Source: Exobasidium rhododendri
Taxonomy: Eukaryota > Basidiomycota > Exobasidiomycetes > Exobasidiales > Exobasidiaceae
NCBI GenBank assembly: GCA_026210745.1
Contig: CP110632.1
Coordinates: 1,178,001-1,242,000 of the forward strand
Direction of reading: 5' to 3'
Length of the DNA: 64,000 nt
Shown piece by piece: positions 1-11,420 of the stretch; position 1 is the first letter of the stretch; every line of letters starts with the position of its first letter. A program made the position numbers and the translations under genes. The notes beneath the pieces are model-generated. The model saw nothing but the letters and a program-made list of their open reading frames with translations. It searched no databases and was not told the origin of the DNA.

Positions 1-1753
1 TTGACAAGACAATCGCCAATCCGCACAATGCAAACGTTCTCCTCGCCCCTTTCCGACTGCTGAAAGATTGTTTCATGACTGTGTCACTGCGCTGAAAAGC
101 AATCAAGACAAGAAACTGGTTCCACCTGGGAACTTTGAAGTCGTTAAAGTTGCAAGAGAGAAAAAGGAAACAACGTCACCTTCAAGCCAGTTGAAGGGAC
201 AAAGGGAACAAGAGAAAACCGGAAAGGAAAGGGAGAGAGTGAGAAAAAGTGATGGGACGAGGTCAAGGGGAAGGAGGAGAATTCTCGAAGCAGAGCCTAA
301 TGGAGTCTTATCCCCCCATCATTCGGCTCCCCCGCCCCCCCCCCCTATCTCGTTCGCATTTCTATTGTGGATGTTGAATGCCAATTCGACGTCTTCAACC
401 TCTCAGTCGATAGCGGAACATTGGATGTGACAATTCAACTTCCAGGAAATGATGTTTGACATCCGCGTCGCGTGTCGCCTAGATCGTATAGAAAGAAGCC
501 AAGCAATTTTGAGATCTGGATTATTGAATATAAATTAGATGAGGCTTACAAGTCTCCGATCTGCTTCATCTCTCTGAATTCTCATTTGCTCTCGAACGCG
601 ACGGAAGGCGATTGACCGCCGAGAGGGATGAGGTGAGGGTGGAGATTAGGATGATGTATGCGTTGGCGGGCTTCAAGGCACTAGGAGTGGTGGGAGGGCT
701 AGCGCGCATGGGCATCTCTATCTTTGCGTGCCCATGCCCACATCAAGTCGAGCGGCGTCCGGCCTCCCTTTCAGGAGGCGAAGGAAAGGGATTTTTTTGA
801 GAGTCAATAGAAAACAAGCGTTACCTGCGATACGAATGTAAGGAAAAGGGGAAAGCCAGTAGGGTGAGCAGGGGTGATCGCGTCTATAGTCCCGAGGTGC
901 CTCGGAGTTGTGCACTGTCAAGACAAGGTTTGAGAATATGCAGAGGTGCAAAGAAGTGTGCGCCGATTTTCCTTTTCTTTTTGCTCGGGCAATAGCAAAT
1001 GCTCAATGAAGATTGTAATCGATCCCCTGTTTTGTAATATTTTAGGCGCAATTTTTTTTTGCTTCTTCGTGGATTGTATGCATGCACAGCAATGTTGGTT
1101 TCAGTCTTGTAGTGCGTATTTGCGTCCGTCGCCTCTGTTCTCCATCAGCATACACAGCTGCAAGATACTATCCGCCAGGCCACAATTTCCCTTCCGAATG
1201 GCTATTCTTATCCTGCCCCTCTAGACTCACCCTGTTCCCCTTCTTTTTGTCCTTAGCACGCAAACGTGAGCCACGCCCGTCTTGGAAGGAAAAGGAGATC
1301 TTCTTTCACTTGCATTTAGTCCTCCAACGATTCCATTAACACGTCCGGGCCCTCGCGAGTGTAGGGGCATTGTGCGTTCGTTTGATCCTCGATTGAAAGA
1401 TAGCGAGCGACGCGCAAAGGAGGAAAGGAAGGGAAAGGTCCACCATCTTCAACGCTCACGATCATCGCTTTCGTACATCGAGGGAGCGAGTGAAAGAAGA
1501 GATAGATTCGTTGCTTCTGGCTCTGGTAAGTGAAATCTAGTGTATCTCCGTCGTGTCACACGAGTGTTGGTGGCTCCAATACGTGTTGAGCAATCTTCCG
1601 CTTGTGTAATTATCTGACTGACGAAGGCCCTCACACATTTACTCTCATCTGCAGAGCTTCGACAGCTCACTGGCAAGGAGGTAAGTCAATTGCCACCTCT
1701 GACGACCTCAGTGGGAGGCAGTACAAAATAGTATTCGCAAGGACACGAACGCA
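1..1753. other. Gene-poor 5' region; probable leader of RasGAP gene
   Basis: No open frame here has a convincing ATG start or recognisable protein. A C-rich run lies near 331-346. The 3' part looks like a spliced 5' leader of the gene starting at 1754. A strong donor (GGTAAGTG) is at about 1525, an acceptor (CTGCAG) at about 1654, and a second donor (GTAAGT) at 1681. The intron calls are inferred from splice consensus only. Confidence 0.35.
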
Positions 1754-4567
1754 ATGACGACAATACACGACGACACGAGCTCCAACGGAGCCTATACCTC
1801 TACATCAACAAGTGTTGGAGGAGGTCTGGGCAATGGCAACTCCGGTGACCACAGTGGAGAGGGAAGCGGAAGGGAAAGGACTGGAGGAATGATGAGCAAG
1901 AGATTGACGGCGGCCACGTTGAGTAATAGAAATACAAATCGATACAGTGTGACAGCATTGTACAGCATGGCAGCCGAGCAGGATGTAGAGGTAGAAGATG
2001 ACCTGGCTCGAGGTGTGTAGAGATAAAGGCAAATGATACAATCAGCTAGCATGCTGACGATTCACTTCTGATTCCTGATACAGCTCAGAAGAGATTACGT
2101 GAGCTCAAAGGACGGATATCTGCTCAATCAAAGAAGAACTTTGTACTAGAGAGGGATGTGAGGTATCTGGACAGTCGAATTGCACTCTTGATTGCCAATA
2201 GAATGGCTCTCGATGAGGTGAGCGGTGGGAGGTAGTATGCGTCGAACTGAAAGACTGACCATCTTTCCCCTTGCAGCAATCAGAAGTTGCTAGTGCTCTG
2301 GAGGACAACGATGCGGTGATGGGAACAGCACTCGACGATCGAAAAACACAGCAGTATGGAAACTTCTTCTTTTTACTACAATCAGAACCAAGGCATATTG
2401 CAGCATTGTGTCGACTGGTCAGCTTAGCAGAAATAGATACCCTCTTGCAGACGGTAATGTTTACACTTTATGGAAACCAATACGAAAGTCGAGAAGAGCA
2501 TCTCCTGTTGACCATGTTTCAGGTAAGCTTTTTCGCGGCAGAAGTGGAAGGAAGCAAAGGCAGGATTGACAGCTGCTGATCGCCCCCTGCTTTTTCACTC
2601 CGCGCCAGTCTGTCTTGTCGGCACAATTTGAGACAGCTACTGATTTCGGGTCTCTGCTACGAGCAAACACGCCAGTCTCTCGAATGATGACCACCTACAC
2701 TCGACGAGGACCAGGTCAGAGTTTCTTGAAGGACGTCCTAGCTGAACGTATCAACTCCCTGATCGAACACAAGGATCTCAACCTGGAGGTAAACCCGCTG
2801 AAGGTGTATGAACAGATGATCAGTCAAATCGAAGAGGATACTGGCTCATTACCGGCCAATCTGCCAAAGGGTGTTCCCCCGGAAGTGGCACAGGAGAATG
2901 CCGACGTTCAAGCGATCATCGCCCCTCGTCTTACCATGTTGATGGAAATAGCCAATACATTTCTATCGACTATCATCGACTCGATCGACTCCGTGCCCTA
3001 TGGAATACGATGGATTTGCAAGCAAATTCGCAGTCTTACGAAGAGAAAGTATCCAGACGCTACTGATTTTGCAATCTGCAGTCTCATTGGCGGTTTCTTC
3101 TTTTTGCGATTCATCAATCCGGCCATTGTAACACCGCAAGCGTACATGCTCGTTGACGGGCCTCCCGCCAAGCATCCTCGTCGTACTTTGACACTGATTG
3201 CAAAGATGCTGCAGAACCTGGCCAACAAGCCAAGTTACGCAAAGGAGCAGTACATGCTGTTCTTGAATCCTTTTGTGGAGAACAACAAGACACGCATAAA
3301 TCAATTCTTGAATGCACTTTGCGATGTGGGTGACTTTTACGATACACTGGAAATGGACCAATACATGGCCTTATCGAAGAAGGATTTGCAAATTCAGATC
3401 ACGCTGAATGAATTGTACAACACGCATTCGCTCGTCTCTCAGCACTTGGACGTCTTGGCGCCAAACGAGAAGCATCATCTCCGTATTCTACTTGCAGAAT
3501 TGGGCCCTTCTCCGGGTCAAGTTGCTCGTAAAGAGAATCGTACATTAGATCTGCCGCTATTTAGTCGATGGGAGACACCGATTCAAGACCTGACGACGGC
3601 CTTCATGTCGGAGAACAACGTAACGCAGAACGATATCCTATACATGGAGACAAAGTCGATCTTCGTTCAACTCATCAGAAGTATACCGCAGCTGGCGGAG
3701 AAGAAGCCTATCAACTTACCTCAGATCGCAGAGAGAGCCGCCACCACAAAGGACGCGACACTTGTCAGAAAGGGGATCAAAGTCAAGGAGATGTTAAGGG
3801 AATTAGAGGAGCTGAAAGTGGTAGATCGAAGGGATGGATACAATCTGATGACGGATGAAGTGGCCTCTGAATTGGCTCACTTGGGCAACATGAGAGAGAA
3901 GGTGATGCAAGAGATGAAGTCGTTAGACTCGGTCTACAAGACGATCGTAGGCCACAACAATTACCTTCGTAGTCAGCTAGACACTTACAAAAGCTACTTG
4001 CAGAATGTTCGTCTCACCAGTGGTAGTGGAAAGGACAAACCGACGGGAGGTGTGGGTGTGGTCAGTGTGAACGGCAAAGAGAAGAAGAACAAAGGTCACA
4101 CGCCAGGCCCGTTCAAGTTCACTCATGCTCAGATGGAAAAGGAAGGAGTGATCGCCAGTAGTAGCGTGCCGGTGGAAAGGAGGGCTGCCATCTTCTTCGC
4201 CATTTCATCGCCGCAACCTGGAAGCTTCGTCATTTCTCTGAACTACAAGGGAAGGGAGAGAGCTATTCTGGAGATGGACTTGACCTTGGATGACATTCTA
4301 GAAAAGCAGAAGGACGGCGTGCAATTGTGAGTGAGGACGCTGCAGTGCGGCCATATTCTTCCCCGCCCCCCACTCCCACACTTCCACTGACGATGCTGTT
4401 TCGCTTTTCCAGACTGGATCTCGAATATGTGCAGCTTGATGTTGATCAGATCCTGGCCCTGCTTAATAAGACCTTTACAAAGGTGAGTACTTTTGATTTC
4501 CTCCTCCCCTTTTCTTCTCGCTGAATTCACTGTACATTCGCTCTCACTCCAGCAACGCAAGTGGTGA
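1754..4567 (+). CDS. Ras GTPase-activating protein, Gap1/Sar1 type (RasGAP + RasGAP C-terminal domain)
   Basis: Predicted to stimulate GTP hydrolysis by Ras and so limit Ras signalling in growth and mating. Exons are 1754-2012, 2084-2217, 2277-2522, 2609-4326, 4413-4482 and 4553-4567, all in phase, giving about 813 aa. After a Ser/Gly-rich N-terminus, exon 2 encodes a charged coiled-coil-like stretch ([11 protein letters not shown]). The RasGAP domain starts in exon 3. It shows [12 protein letters not shown], with the likely catalytic arginine, and the structural [12 protein letters not shown] motif. The RasGAP C-terminal domain follows, ending with the short tail FTKQRKW. Length and domain order match S. 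pombe Gap1, which is shorter than full IQGAPs and has no IQ repeats. The start is the first in-frame ATG after the presumed leader introns. The assignment to RasGAP is secure; the Gap1 orthology is inferred. Confidence 0.88.
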
Positions 4568-5250
4568 TCCATATCTCTCTACAACATCTATTTTGAAAAT
4601 CCTTAAGACTATTCCCCCGGTTGGCAAGGCAACTACACGTTCTTCCCATCATCTCTTCCCTCGTACTTTCTCCTCCTCTTCTCCTCCTTCTCATTTCTGA
4701 GCAACCTTATTACTACATCTTGTCCTTTTATTGCCAGGGAGACGTTCGCAGCTTCTTCATTACCCTCCCTGCCTCTTGTTATCATTTCTAGTATCACCCT
4801 TTGTCTCTCTCTCTCTCTCTTCTTCGCCATGGTCGTCTCAAGCAGTGCCCTCCTCGTGTCAAATTTGGATTGATATTGTTCTTTACTTTGCCATGCTCTT
4901 TGTGTGCCTGGTCTTATTTTCCGTGAGGGCGTGGAGAAAATGTCACTGCAACTATGGACCCTCGAAATCTTCCCCGCATGCTTATCAAATACCGCAGGAA
5001 CAGGCTGAGATTTCCTTTTTAGAGTGTTTTTTCTCCTCAATCTGGTCCGTGCGTTTGTACGAATATTTTCCACATGAGAGAGACAATGCATGAGGGCCGC
5101 CCACCCTCTTCCCTCTCGAGATGCTGCTGCTCAGATATAAAGGGCATCCGCTACTCTGCTTCCATCTCTCTCAAGTTCCACCACCATCCCTCCTATCGCT
5201 GAACTCGACTTGATCAGTTCTCCTCGTCATTGCAGAGAAGGCCAATCGAC
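4568..5250. promoter_or_regulatory. Intergenic region with TATA element before the TPR gene
   Basis: The stretch is strongly CT-rich (about 4640-4830) and holds no believable gene. TATAAAG at 5136-5142 lies 109 nt upstream of the next ATG, a plausible core promoter. The sequence CATTGCAG just before 5237 resembles an acceptor, so a short leader intron is possible. Confidence 0.4.
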
Positions 5251-7068
5251 ATGTCGCCGTCCGTCACGACTAGGATGGCGTCACAAGAGGCAGCAGCATC
5301 TACTGCCCAAACAAGCGAATCCCTTTTCGTGCCATCTTTCAGCACCCCCTCTTCTGCATCCACGAGTAAGGTCGATCTGCCCGATGTATTAGATGAATGT
5401 GTCAAGGAAACTTTCATACTTGGCTTCTCTTCCGCCGTGATCCACAGCGCTGTTCGAGACTTGTCCACGATCAGAGAGGCCGTCTTGGGAGTAGGACGAA
5501 TCAAAGATCTAGTCATCCAAGGATGTAGCCCCGATCAAATTGCATGCATGATTGCCAGCAAGCAGGAACTACTAGATGGCTTTAGAAGCGTAGAAGGAGA
5601 TGTGCGCGATCTAGCTTTAGGCTATACCGTCGTACAAATAGCTGCGCAATATCAGGCGGTGAGTGGCCCATGAGGACGGAGTGCGATGTGTGTCTCCGTG
5701 CTGATCATCTCATCCGTTTGTATTGTACCATCACCTCTCCTTCAGGTGGCGGTGTTTGAAGACCCAAGTATCGATTCGATCAGACTTCGCCGCTTTCGAT
5801 GCATGGCCCAGGATATGAAAGCTGCTGATGCACCAAAGAGAGCAGTGGACTTCCCAGCAATCGACTATACAGAATTGTTGGCATTCATCGAGCAGGAGAG
5901 AGCAAACGGATCACTTGTAGATGACCCTGAGTGGGAGGAAGTAAAGAAGAAATACAAGAGCTGGAAGCAACGTTTGCAAAAGAGTCTTGAGACGCTCAAT
6001 GCCAACTTTCAACAAGCGGCAGAAGAGGTAGACTGGACAAGCAGTTCGCAGATGGATACTGTCTTGCTTGAAGCTCTTCCAGCTTCTTCCATCATTCAGT
6101 ACACCCTTGACAATCATTATTCGGCTGCCATCAAGCTTTCCAGCGGACCATCACCGACAGGAAGAAGATCCGAGTCTGTGGAGGATGCAGAAAGCCTCTC
6201 TAGATTGGGGAAAGACTTTCGAAGTGATGTACTAGACTTTTGCAAACATATGGCAAACGATGAGTTCAAGCGGGGTCGTTTCGATGAAGCGGAGAGATTG
6301 TATCACTTGGCACTGAAGGCTGGATCGAATGACGCCTCTGTGACGATCAATCGAGCAGCAGCACTTCTCAAGATGGAGAGGTAAGTTGGAAAACTTTCCT
6401 TGAGATGATATTTGGAGGCAGTGCTCTGATCGGCCTTCTTCTTCCCACACCTTAGATTTGAAGAAGCGCAGAAGTGCTGTACCGTAGGCTTACTTCAGTT
6501 GGACATCGCAAGGCTTGGCTCTCGAGGTGAAAGCCAGCGAGCTGAGAGTGCGATACAGCTGTCCCCTTGTCAGCGTAGTAGACCGATGCAGGCGTCGCAA
6601 GAGAGGCTGGATGAACTGCGTTGGAAGACATTTATACGAAGGGGAAGGGCACACAAGGGTATGTTGGTGCAACTGGATGGCTTGAGTGGCAGCAGTACCG
6701 CAACAGATCCGGATCCATTCGAAGCCGATTTCAGCAAATTGCAAGTAGCAAGTCCTAACGAGCAAGATGAAGATGCAGCTGAAGAAGACCGACGAGCAGA
6801 AGAGAGGGGTCGATTGCTACTGGCTGCCCGATCTGACTTTGCCGCTGCTTTGCAATTGGATCCACTGGATGACATTGCAAGGCAAGAAATGACTACGTTG
6901 ACCATCGACCCTCTTCAGCGTAGGTCTCTTGGGCTAGATCCTGGGGAGAAGTTCGCTTTGTCAAGCATCTCGCAGCTAGCACGGGAGCGAAAGCGAAAAT
7001 CACAAGAAGTAGCGGCAGTAGCAGCCCCACCGGCCAAGCCACAACGAAGAGAGAGCAGCCCACTTTAG
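5251..7068 (+). CDS. TPR-repeat protein of unknown function
   Basis: Exons 5251-5658, 5746-6380 and 6456-7068 join in phase to a protein of about 551 aa. The start is the ATG of MSPSVTTRMA; the open frame upstream has no other ATG. The N-terminal half is mostly helical and unrecognised. The middle contains a tetratricopeptide-like pair: EFKRGRFDEAERLYHLALKA, then a repeat across intron 2 (NRAAALLKMERFEEAQKCC), with a third helix pair near AARSDFAAALQLDPLDDIA. The C-terminal tail is basic and Ala/Pro-rich (KPQRRESSPL). TPRs usually bind partner proteins such as chaperones, but the partner cannot be told. It could be a co-chaperone-type adaptor. Confidence 0.75.
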
Positions 7069-7353
7069 ACAACACCGGGCTGTAGGGAGGAGGAGCGTTG
7101 TAGGGGCATTGTACGGCCAATGGTTCCAGAAAGCTAAAGAGCTTCACAGGACAATGTATTAGTTACCCCTTTTCCGCTTCGATGCGAATGTCACGTATGA
7201 TCGAGATTGATCCTCCTGGCTTTTAACGAGTATTAGCTTTCGCCCTGTTTGTCTCGCCTCATATGCGGTTTTCTTCATCGGTTCCGTTAAGGGCAACATA
7301 TCGACAAAGGCTTGACGAGCACGACTGTCATCACGTCTTGTAGTCTTGGAATA

Positions 7354-7728
7354 TCATCTGCGACCTAGTTGATCCAGCATAGCACCAATTTCGTCTATTT
7401 CGCTGACATTGTTCTGCGGTTCCTCCAGCACACTCCCTCTTTTCGTTGGTTGCAGTACTCCACCTCCTTCGATCCAACCAGGTGCTCTTCTCTGCATTTC
7501 ATCCTTCTTCTCCTGTTTCCTCTTTTCCGCAGCATCTAGCACAAACTTCTCCAGACCAAAAGGATAGACGAAATAGTCCTGAATGTTCGGTGGTAGTGGG
7601 TGTAGTGTAGGTGGTAGCACGATCGGATGCGGAACTCGAAGTGTAGGTGACTTGATCAGGGGAAGTCGAGCACAAGTAGCATAGATGCTCGCTGTCCCGT
7701 TGTTGCTTCCGTTCTGATACGTTGCCAT
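7354..7728 (-). CDS. Small conserved-looking protein, unknown function
   Basis: A single-exon frame of 124 aa starting at a proper ATG (MATYQNGSNNG). The middle is proline-rich and looks constrained (PHPIVLPPTLHPLPPNIQDY, then FVYPFGLEKF). A charged helix (AAEKRKQEKKDEMQRR) and a tail ending in MLDQLGRR follow. No signal peptide or membrane segment is visible. It converges on the TPR gene, leaving 285 nt between the stops. I do not recognise the family; composition and compactness argue for a real gene rather than a chance frame. Confidence 0.6.
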   Translation of the reverse strand: MATYQNGSNNGTASIYATCARLPLIKSPTLRVPHPIVLPPTLHPLPPNIQDYFVYPFGLEKFVLDAAEKRKQEKKDEMQRRAPGWIEGGGVLQPTKRGSVLEEPQNNVSEIDEIGAMLDQLGRR

Positions 7729-8213
7729 TGATGTTGTGATCGCCGCGATGGAAGTGAGAAGTCAGAACGACAGGACTGTACTACTACTACTTATTTCAAG
7801 ACAGGGAGGAGAGACTAAGATGGAATGATTGGAACGCGCCGTCCACCTCTCCGACGTGTAGGCAATGCGCGCTGCTCAGGACCGACTACCCACAGTACGC
7901 TGTCACTTGCGCAAGATACACTGCACTTATTTGTGACTCTGCATTCGCTAGCATTCGGCTTCAGTCATCGTGGCTTTCTCCAAAGAGGAATCTTTACTTC
8001 TTTCGGGGGCCAGGGTAAGGTGCTTTCAATTACATTCGATGTGGCGAGACTGATCGCAAGGAAAGAGGGAGGACAGCCCAGTGAGGAGCCATTAAGATTC
8101 GATGTTGTCCTTGAATGTCCTGTAGAGCGGTGTGTTTCAACTTGTAGCTCTCTCTCACGCATTGATGTCCTTGCTCGCATCTCACTCACCTTGACTGCTG
8201 ATCGAGGAACGAC
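7729..8213. other. Intergenic, no gene seen
   Basis: Upstream of the small gene on the minus strand and downstream of the first secreted-protein gene. Open frames here lack protein-like composition. It presumably carries the promoter of the 7354-7728 gene and the 3' end of the 8214-8651 gene. Confidence 0.4.
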
Positions 8214-8651
8214 CTAGACCTTGGGGACCTTCGGACGGATGCTTTGAACATTTCTCAATTCCAGCCAGTCGTTGGAGCCAACGATGTAGCACTTTGTACT
8301 TTTGTGGAGCTTGATGTACTTTCGAGAGAATCTACCTTCTTTCTTCGCTTGTGCATTTTGCCAGTAATGAACGGAGATCTTCTCGTAATCGACCCAAGGA
8401 GTATCGAACACCTGTACAGTCACGACACCGTTGTTTGGTCTTTCCACGTTGACTCCATCGTTGACGCTTCCGATGCCTTGATCAGAAATGATGAATCCAC
8501 CAGACCGTATCTCCCGTTCAACATCGAGTTGCTTGAGTTCCTCGCATGTACCGAGGCCTCCCGTCTCCGGCAGAGCGGGTGCACCAGAGGCAATGGATGC
8601 AGCCGTCAAAGCAAGTACCAAGAAAGTACAGATGAAGGAGAAGCGAGCCAT
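8214..8651 (-). CDS. Small secreted protein, paralogue A (effector-like)
   Basis: An intronless 145-aa protein. The ATG of MARFSF is chosen because it opens a typical signal peptide: a basic residue, a hydrophobic core, and a small-residue cleavage region near ASIASGAPA. The mature part of about 120 aa has just two cysteines, in the motifs TCEEL and KCYI. The C-terminal half resembles the product of 9542-9961: Y-x-[KR]-I-x-V-x-[YF]-x-x-N, then F-x-[KR]-[KR]-[YW]-[IF]-K-[LV]-x-K, then [KR]-C-Y-I. The two genes are tandem and in the same orientation. No enzyme motif is seen. Secretion is inferred from the leader; an effector role is speculative and rests on size, cysteine pair and tandem duplication. 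Confidence 0.8.
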   Translation of the reverse strand: MARFSFICTFLVLALTAASIASGAPALPETGGLGTCEELKQLDVEREIRSGGFIISDQGIGSVNDGVNVERPNNGVVTVQVFDTPWVDYEKISVHYWQNAQAKKEGRFSRKYIKLHKSTKCYIVGSNDWLELRNVQSIRPKVPKV

Positions 8652-8754
8652 GATGAAGTATAGAGTGATAAGAAATTCGAGCAAGATGTGACGGAGGTGA
8701 CGATGAGCGACGGAGAGTGTGAAGAGACACAATTGTGCAGCTGAGAGTCGCCTC

Positions 8755-8762
8755 CTCTTATA
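8755..8762 (-). promoter_or_regulatory. TATA element (TATAAGAG) of secreted paralogue A
   Basis: On the minus strand this reads TATAAGAG, about 105 nt upstream of the ATG at 8651. The same octamer occurs upstream of paralogue B. Confidence 0.5.
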
Positions 8763-9541
8763 TGTTTGCAACCATCTCTTACTTCCTGCAAAGGGTATAG
8801 AGGATGACCTGCCGCCAGCTTGCCAAGATAATGTGGCTTCGAAGAGGGTCCGTTGCTTGCTCACAAAAGCCATGAGGAGGTGTCTTGGCATGCACAAAAC
8901 GATAATCGGCTTTGGCTAGAAGAAGAGACGGAAAGAGGACACAGTGTCTACCGCAATTGTGGCTTAGGGCAGTAAGCCCGAAGCAGCGATGTTTCCGCTG
9001 CGAGGAAAGGAGAGAGCAGGCACTGGCTCCGCAATAGCTGTGTAGTACTATTCAATACGAAAGCAAGGGGATCTTGGCGGCCTCAGGTCGTCTACATTGT
9101 GTATCGACTTCTACAAGAAGTCGTTCACACGTAGCCACAGGCAGGGAGGCAAGAGAGAGAGCACCTTGCCAGATCACGCAATGCCGGATGTGTGCCTCGG
9201 GTCAGCCGTACTATCCCACCTGACCTACTTCTCCATCTCTTCCGATGTATCAGTGCAGTGCGGACGGAGGACTACGTATTTAGTGAAAGAGTGTGATTTC
9301 ATTGTTCATCGTCACAAGCTGTACAGAGTGTCGCGAGCAGAGCTGTAGATTAGAAGACGAATTGGGCGAGAGGGTGAATGGTCTAAGAAGTCTAGAGGGA
9401 GAAGGAATTGAAGCTGAAATATCGTGCTGCATTGTCCTGTGTATGAAAGACACACCACAGCGGAATCAAAGAGGAAAGGAAAGGGTCTACCCGCTCCAGA
9501 AGTACTTGCAGCCTTGCTTCTTGGAGTGGTCACAGATGATG
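8763..9541. other. Spacer between the two secreted-protein genes
   Basis: About 780 nt with no supported gene. It contains the upstream region of paralogue A and the 3' flank of paralogue B. I saw no transposon ends or long direct repeats that would explain the duplication. Confidence 0.4.
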
Positions 9542-9961
9542 TCAGGACTGGTTGATGCGCTTGACGTACGTCACCGACTTGAGATGGCCCTCCATCGGAT
9601 CAATGTAGCATCGTGCGTTCTTCTTCACCTTGAACCATCGCTTGAAGAACTGGTCTCCATTGACTTGAAAGCCAACTTCAATTCGAGCATACTTGCGGTC
9701 CTTTGTGCTGACGATAATGCCATCGCTGTTGGTTTGGAAGTAGTGCTTCAGCTCGACACTGGTGTCATCAGAGCTCTTCCATTGCACCAGAGTGGTAGGG
9801 TTGGCTAGCTTTGTCCTGTAGAACCCAGGTGCTCGTGGCTCAAGGTTCTTTTCCACTCTAGGGTGAATCTCCTTGCAGAGACGAGGGATAGTCGGGGAAG
9901 CCGATACGATTTGTGCGGCGGCAGCCAGGGTGAGAGTGAGGAGAGCGGTGATGGATACCAT
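9542..9961 (-). CDS. Small secreted protein, paralogue B (effector-like)
   Basis: An intronless 139-aa protein starting at the ATG of MVSITALLTL, which opens a strong signal peptide with cleavage probably after QIVSA. An upstream in-frame ATG would put a hydrophilic stretch before the leader and is less likely. The mature protein has two cysteines (LCKEI and RCYI), in positions equivalent to those of paralogue A. The region from KYARIEVGFQVN to ARCYI aligns with A without difficulty apart from a gap of about six residues. Overall identity is low, so the duplication is old or the pair evolves fast. No catalytic motif is visible. Function is unknown. Confidence 0.8.
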   Translation of the reverse strand: MVSITALLTLTLAAAAQIVSASPTIPRLCKEIHPRVEKNLEPRAPGFYRTKLANPTTLVQWKSSDDTSVELKHYFQTNSDGIIVSTKDRKYARIEVGFQVNGDQFFKRWFKVKKNARCYIDPMEGHLKSVTYVKRINQS

Positions 9962-11420
9962 GGCGAGGATGTGTGTAGAGGCGTCAGGGCTGTGGAAACG
10001 GGGTCCAGAGGATCTCAGCAAAGGGGTATCAGCTATAGGCTGCCTACGAGACTCACGGAGAGAGATTGTGAAGCTGAGAGGATGATGGAGGTGGGGAGAG
10101 ACTTGTTGGAATGGGAGAAAAAGGTATGAGAGGCAGTCGCTTGGCTCTTATAAAAGTCGTCCAGCCCGCCACTTTTAACACAAGAGGGGAGCGCCATCGC
10201 ACGGTACCTCAAGAGCAACAATCGAGCCGCCTTCGACATCAGGTTATTATTGTCCGGCTGACAACGCGGGCGTACAAGTATTCGGACTTGCGAGGCAGCA
10301 CATTGAAGAGGCGACAGGAGTGTTTTCTTGACTGCTCGTTCATCACATCATGATAGAAGTCCGACGTTCTTGCCCCTTCCTTGTTTCTCTCGTGAGCGAT
10401 CCGGACCGTCAATATATGTGATGGCGAGGCGGCCAACCCGAGAGGCCATCGACGCTCTACACACTGTGTTGCATGCTCAGTGCGCCACTTCAGGCACGGA
10501 TACCATTCTGAGCAAGGTACAGACTGCCTTGAGGGAAGAAAAACAGCAATCTGGAGAGGCGGATGGAGAGAGGTCGCAAAGAGTCAAGCCACACCGGTCC
10601 GTCAGACTAGCTAAAGAAGTGCCGCTGCGAATGTTACCTGCCTTTTTTGCGAATCTCTTCCCAAATAGCTTGAGCAGACATCCTGCCTCCTCCTCATTTA
10701 TGCGTTACCATTGCACACAGACACACGGTAGTCTGCGCCGGATCTCCCTCGACAAGCCATGCTTCTCCCTTAGTAGGAAGAGCGTCACTCCAACTATGCC
10801 TACATCCAAGCAACCTCGAAAGGTATATTGGTCTGCTCGAGTATTGGTGTCAATCAAGATTGTGCACTCAACCCTCACCTCATCTGGCAGTCCATAGTAG
10901 TACCCGGCAAGCCGATCGATCACACGACTGCACCTGAATGCGAGCACTTCTCCCGCAATAAAGAGCGATCTGACAATGTGACGCAAAACTGAAACTGTCG
11001 AAGATCCTGTTCACTTTCACACTTCTGAGCAGCAGCCTACACCGGCTACTTTTTGTTTGTGTGGTCTCTTATTTTACTACAATAAAAGGCGATCTACCCA
11101 AAGATGGCACTTTGACAGTCTACACGAACGCGACCGCCAGTACCGAATCGAGCGCAATTATCTATTCAGCGTCTCAATTTCTATTCTCCATTATGCCGAT
11201 CGCATGGAGTGGGATATTCAAAGTTGATATCATGCGTCACCTCGACATCTGTCCGTTACAGTAATCCCCCGCAAAGCGAGCGAACTGGCCTGAAACGGAA
11301 GCGAATACGGCGGAAAGTCCAAGTATTGAGTCGTCGCTGCAGTCCTTGCGTCTACACCTCTTACCATCAATCGATCTACCGTCGTCCTCCCTTACCAATC
11401 ACTAAGCACCAAATATCGCA
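9962..11420. other. Intergenic, 1.4 kb, no supported gene
   Basis: Several open frames of 60-190 codons exist, but none has both an ATG and protein-like content. The minus-strand frame at 10705-10986 looks moderately protein-like yet has no ATG. The region should hold the promoters of paralogue B (minus) and of the SCP2 gene (plus). Confidence 0.4.
10145..10152 (-). promoter_or_regulatory. TATA element (TATAAGAG) of secreted paralogue B
   Basis: Reads TATAAGAG on the minus strand, about 184 nt upstream of the ATG at 9961. It is identical to the octamer upstream of paralogue A. Confidence 0.45.

Noticed and set aside
9962-10021. Upstream extension of secreted paralogue B by 20 residues
   Set aside because: It would place a hydrophilic stretch before the signal peptide; the ATG at 9961 gives a canonical leader.
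10705-10986. Minus-strand frame of 93 codons with moderately protein-like sequence
   Set aside because: No ATG in the frame, no splice-supported extension, and no similarity to the adjacent secreted paralogues.
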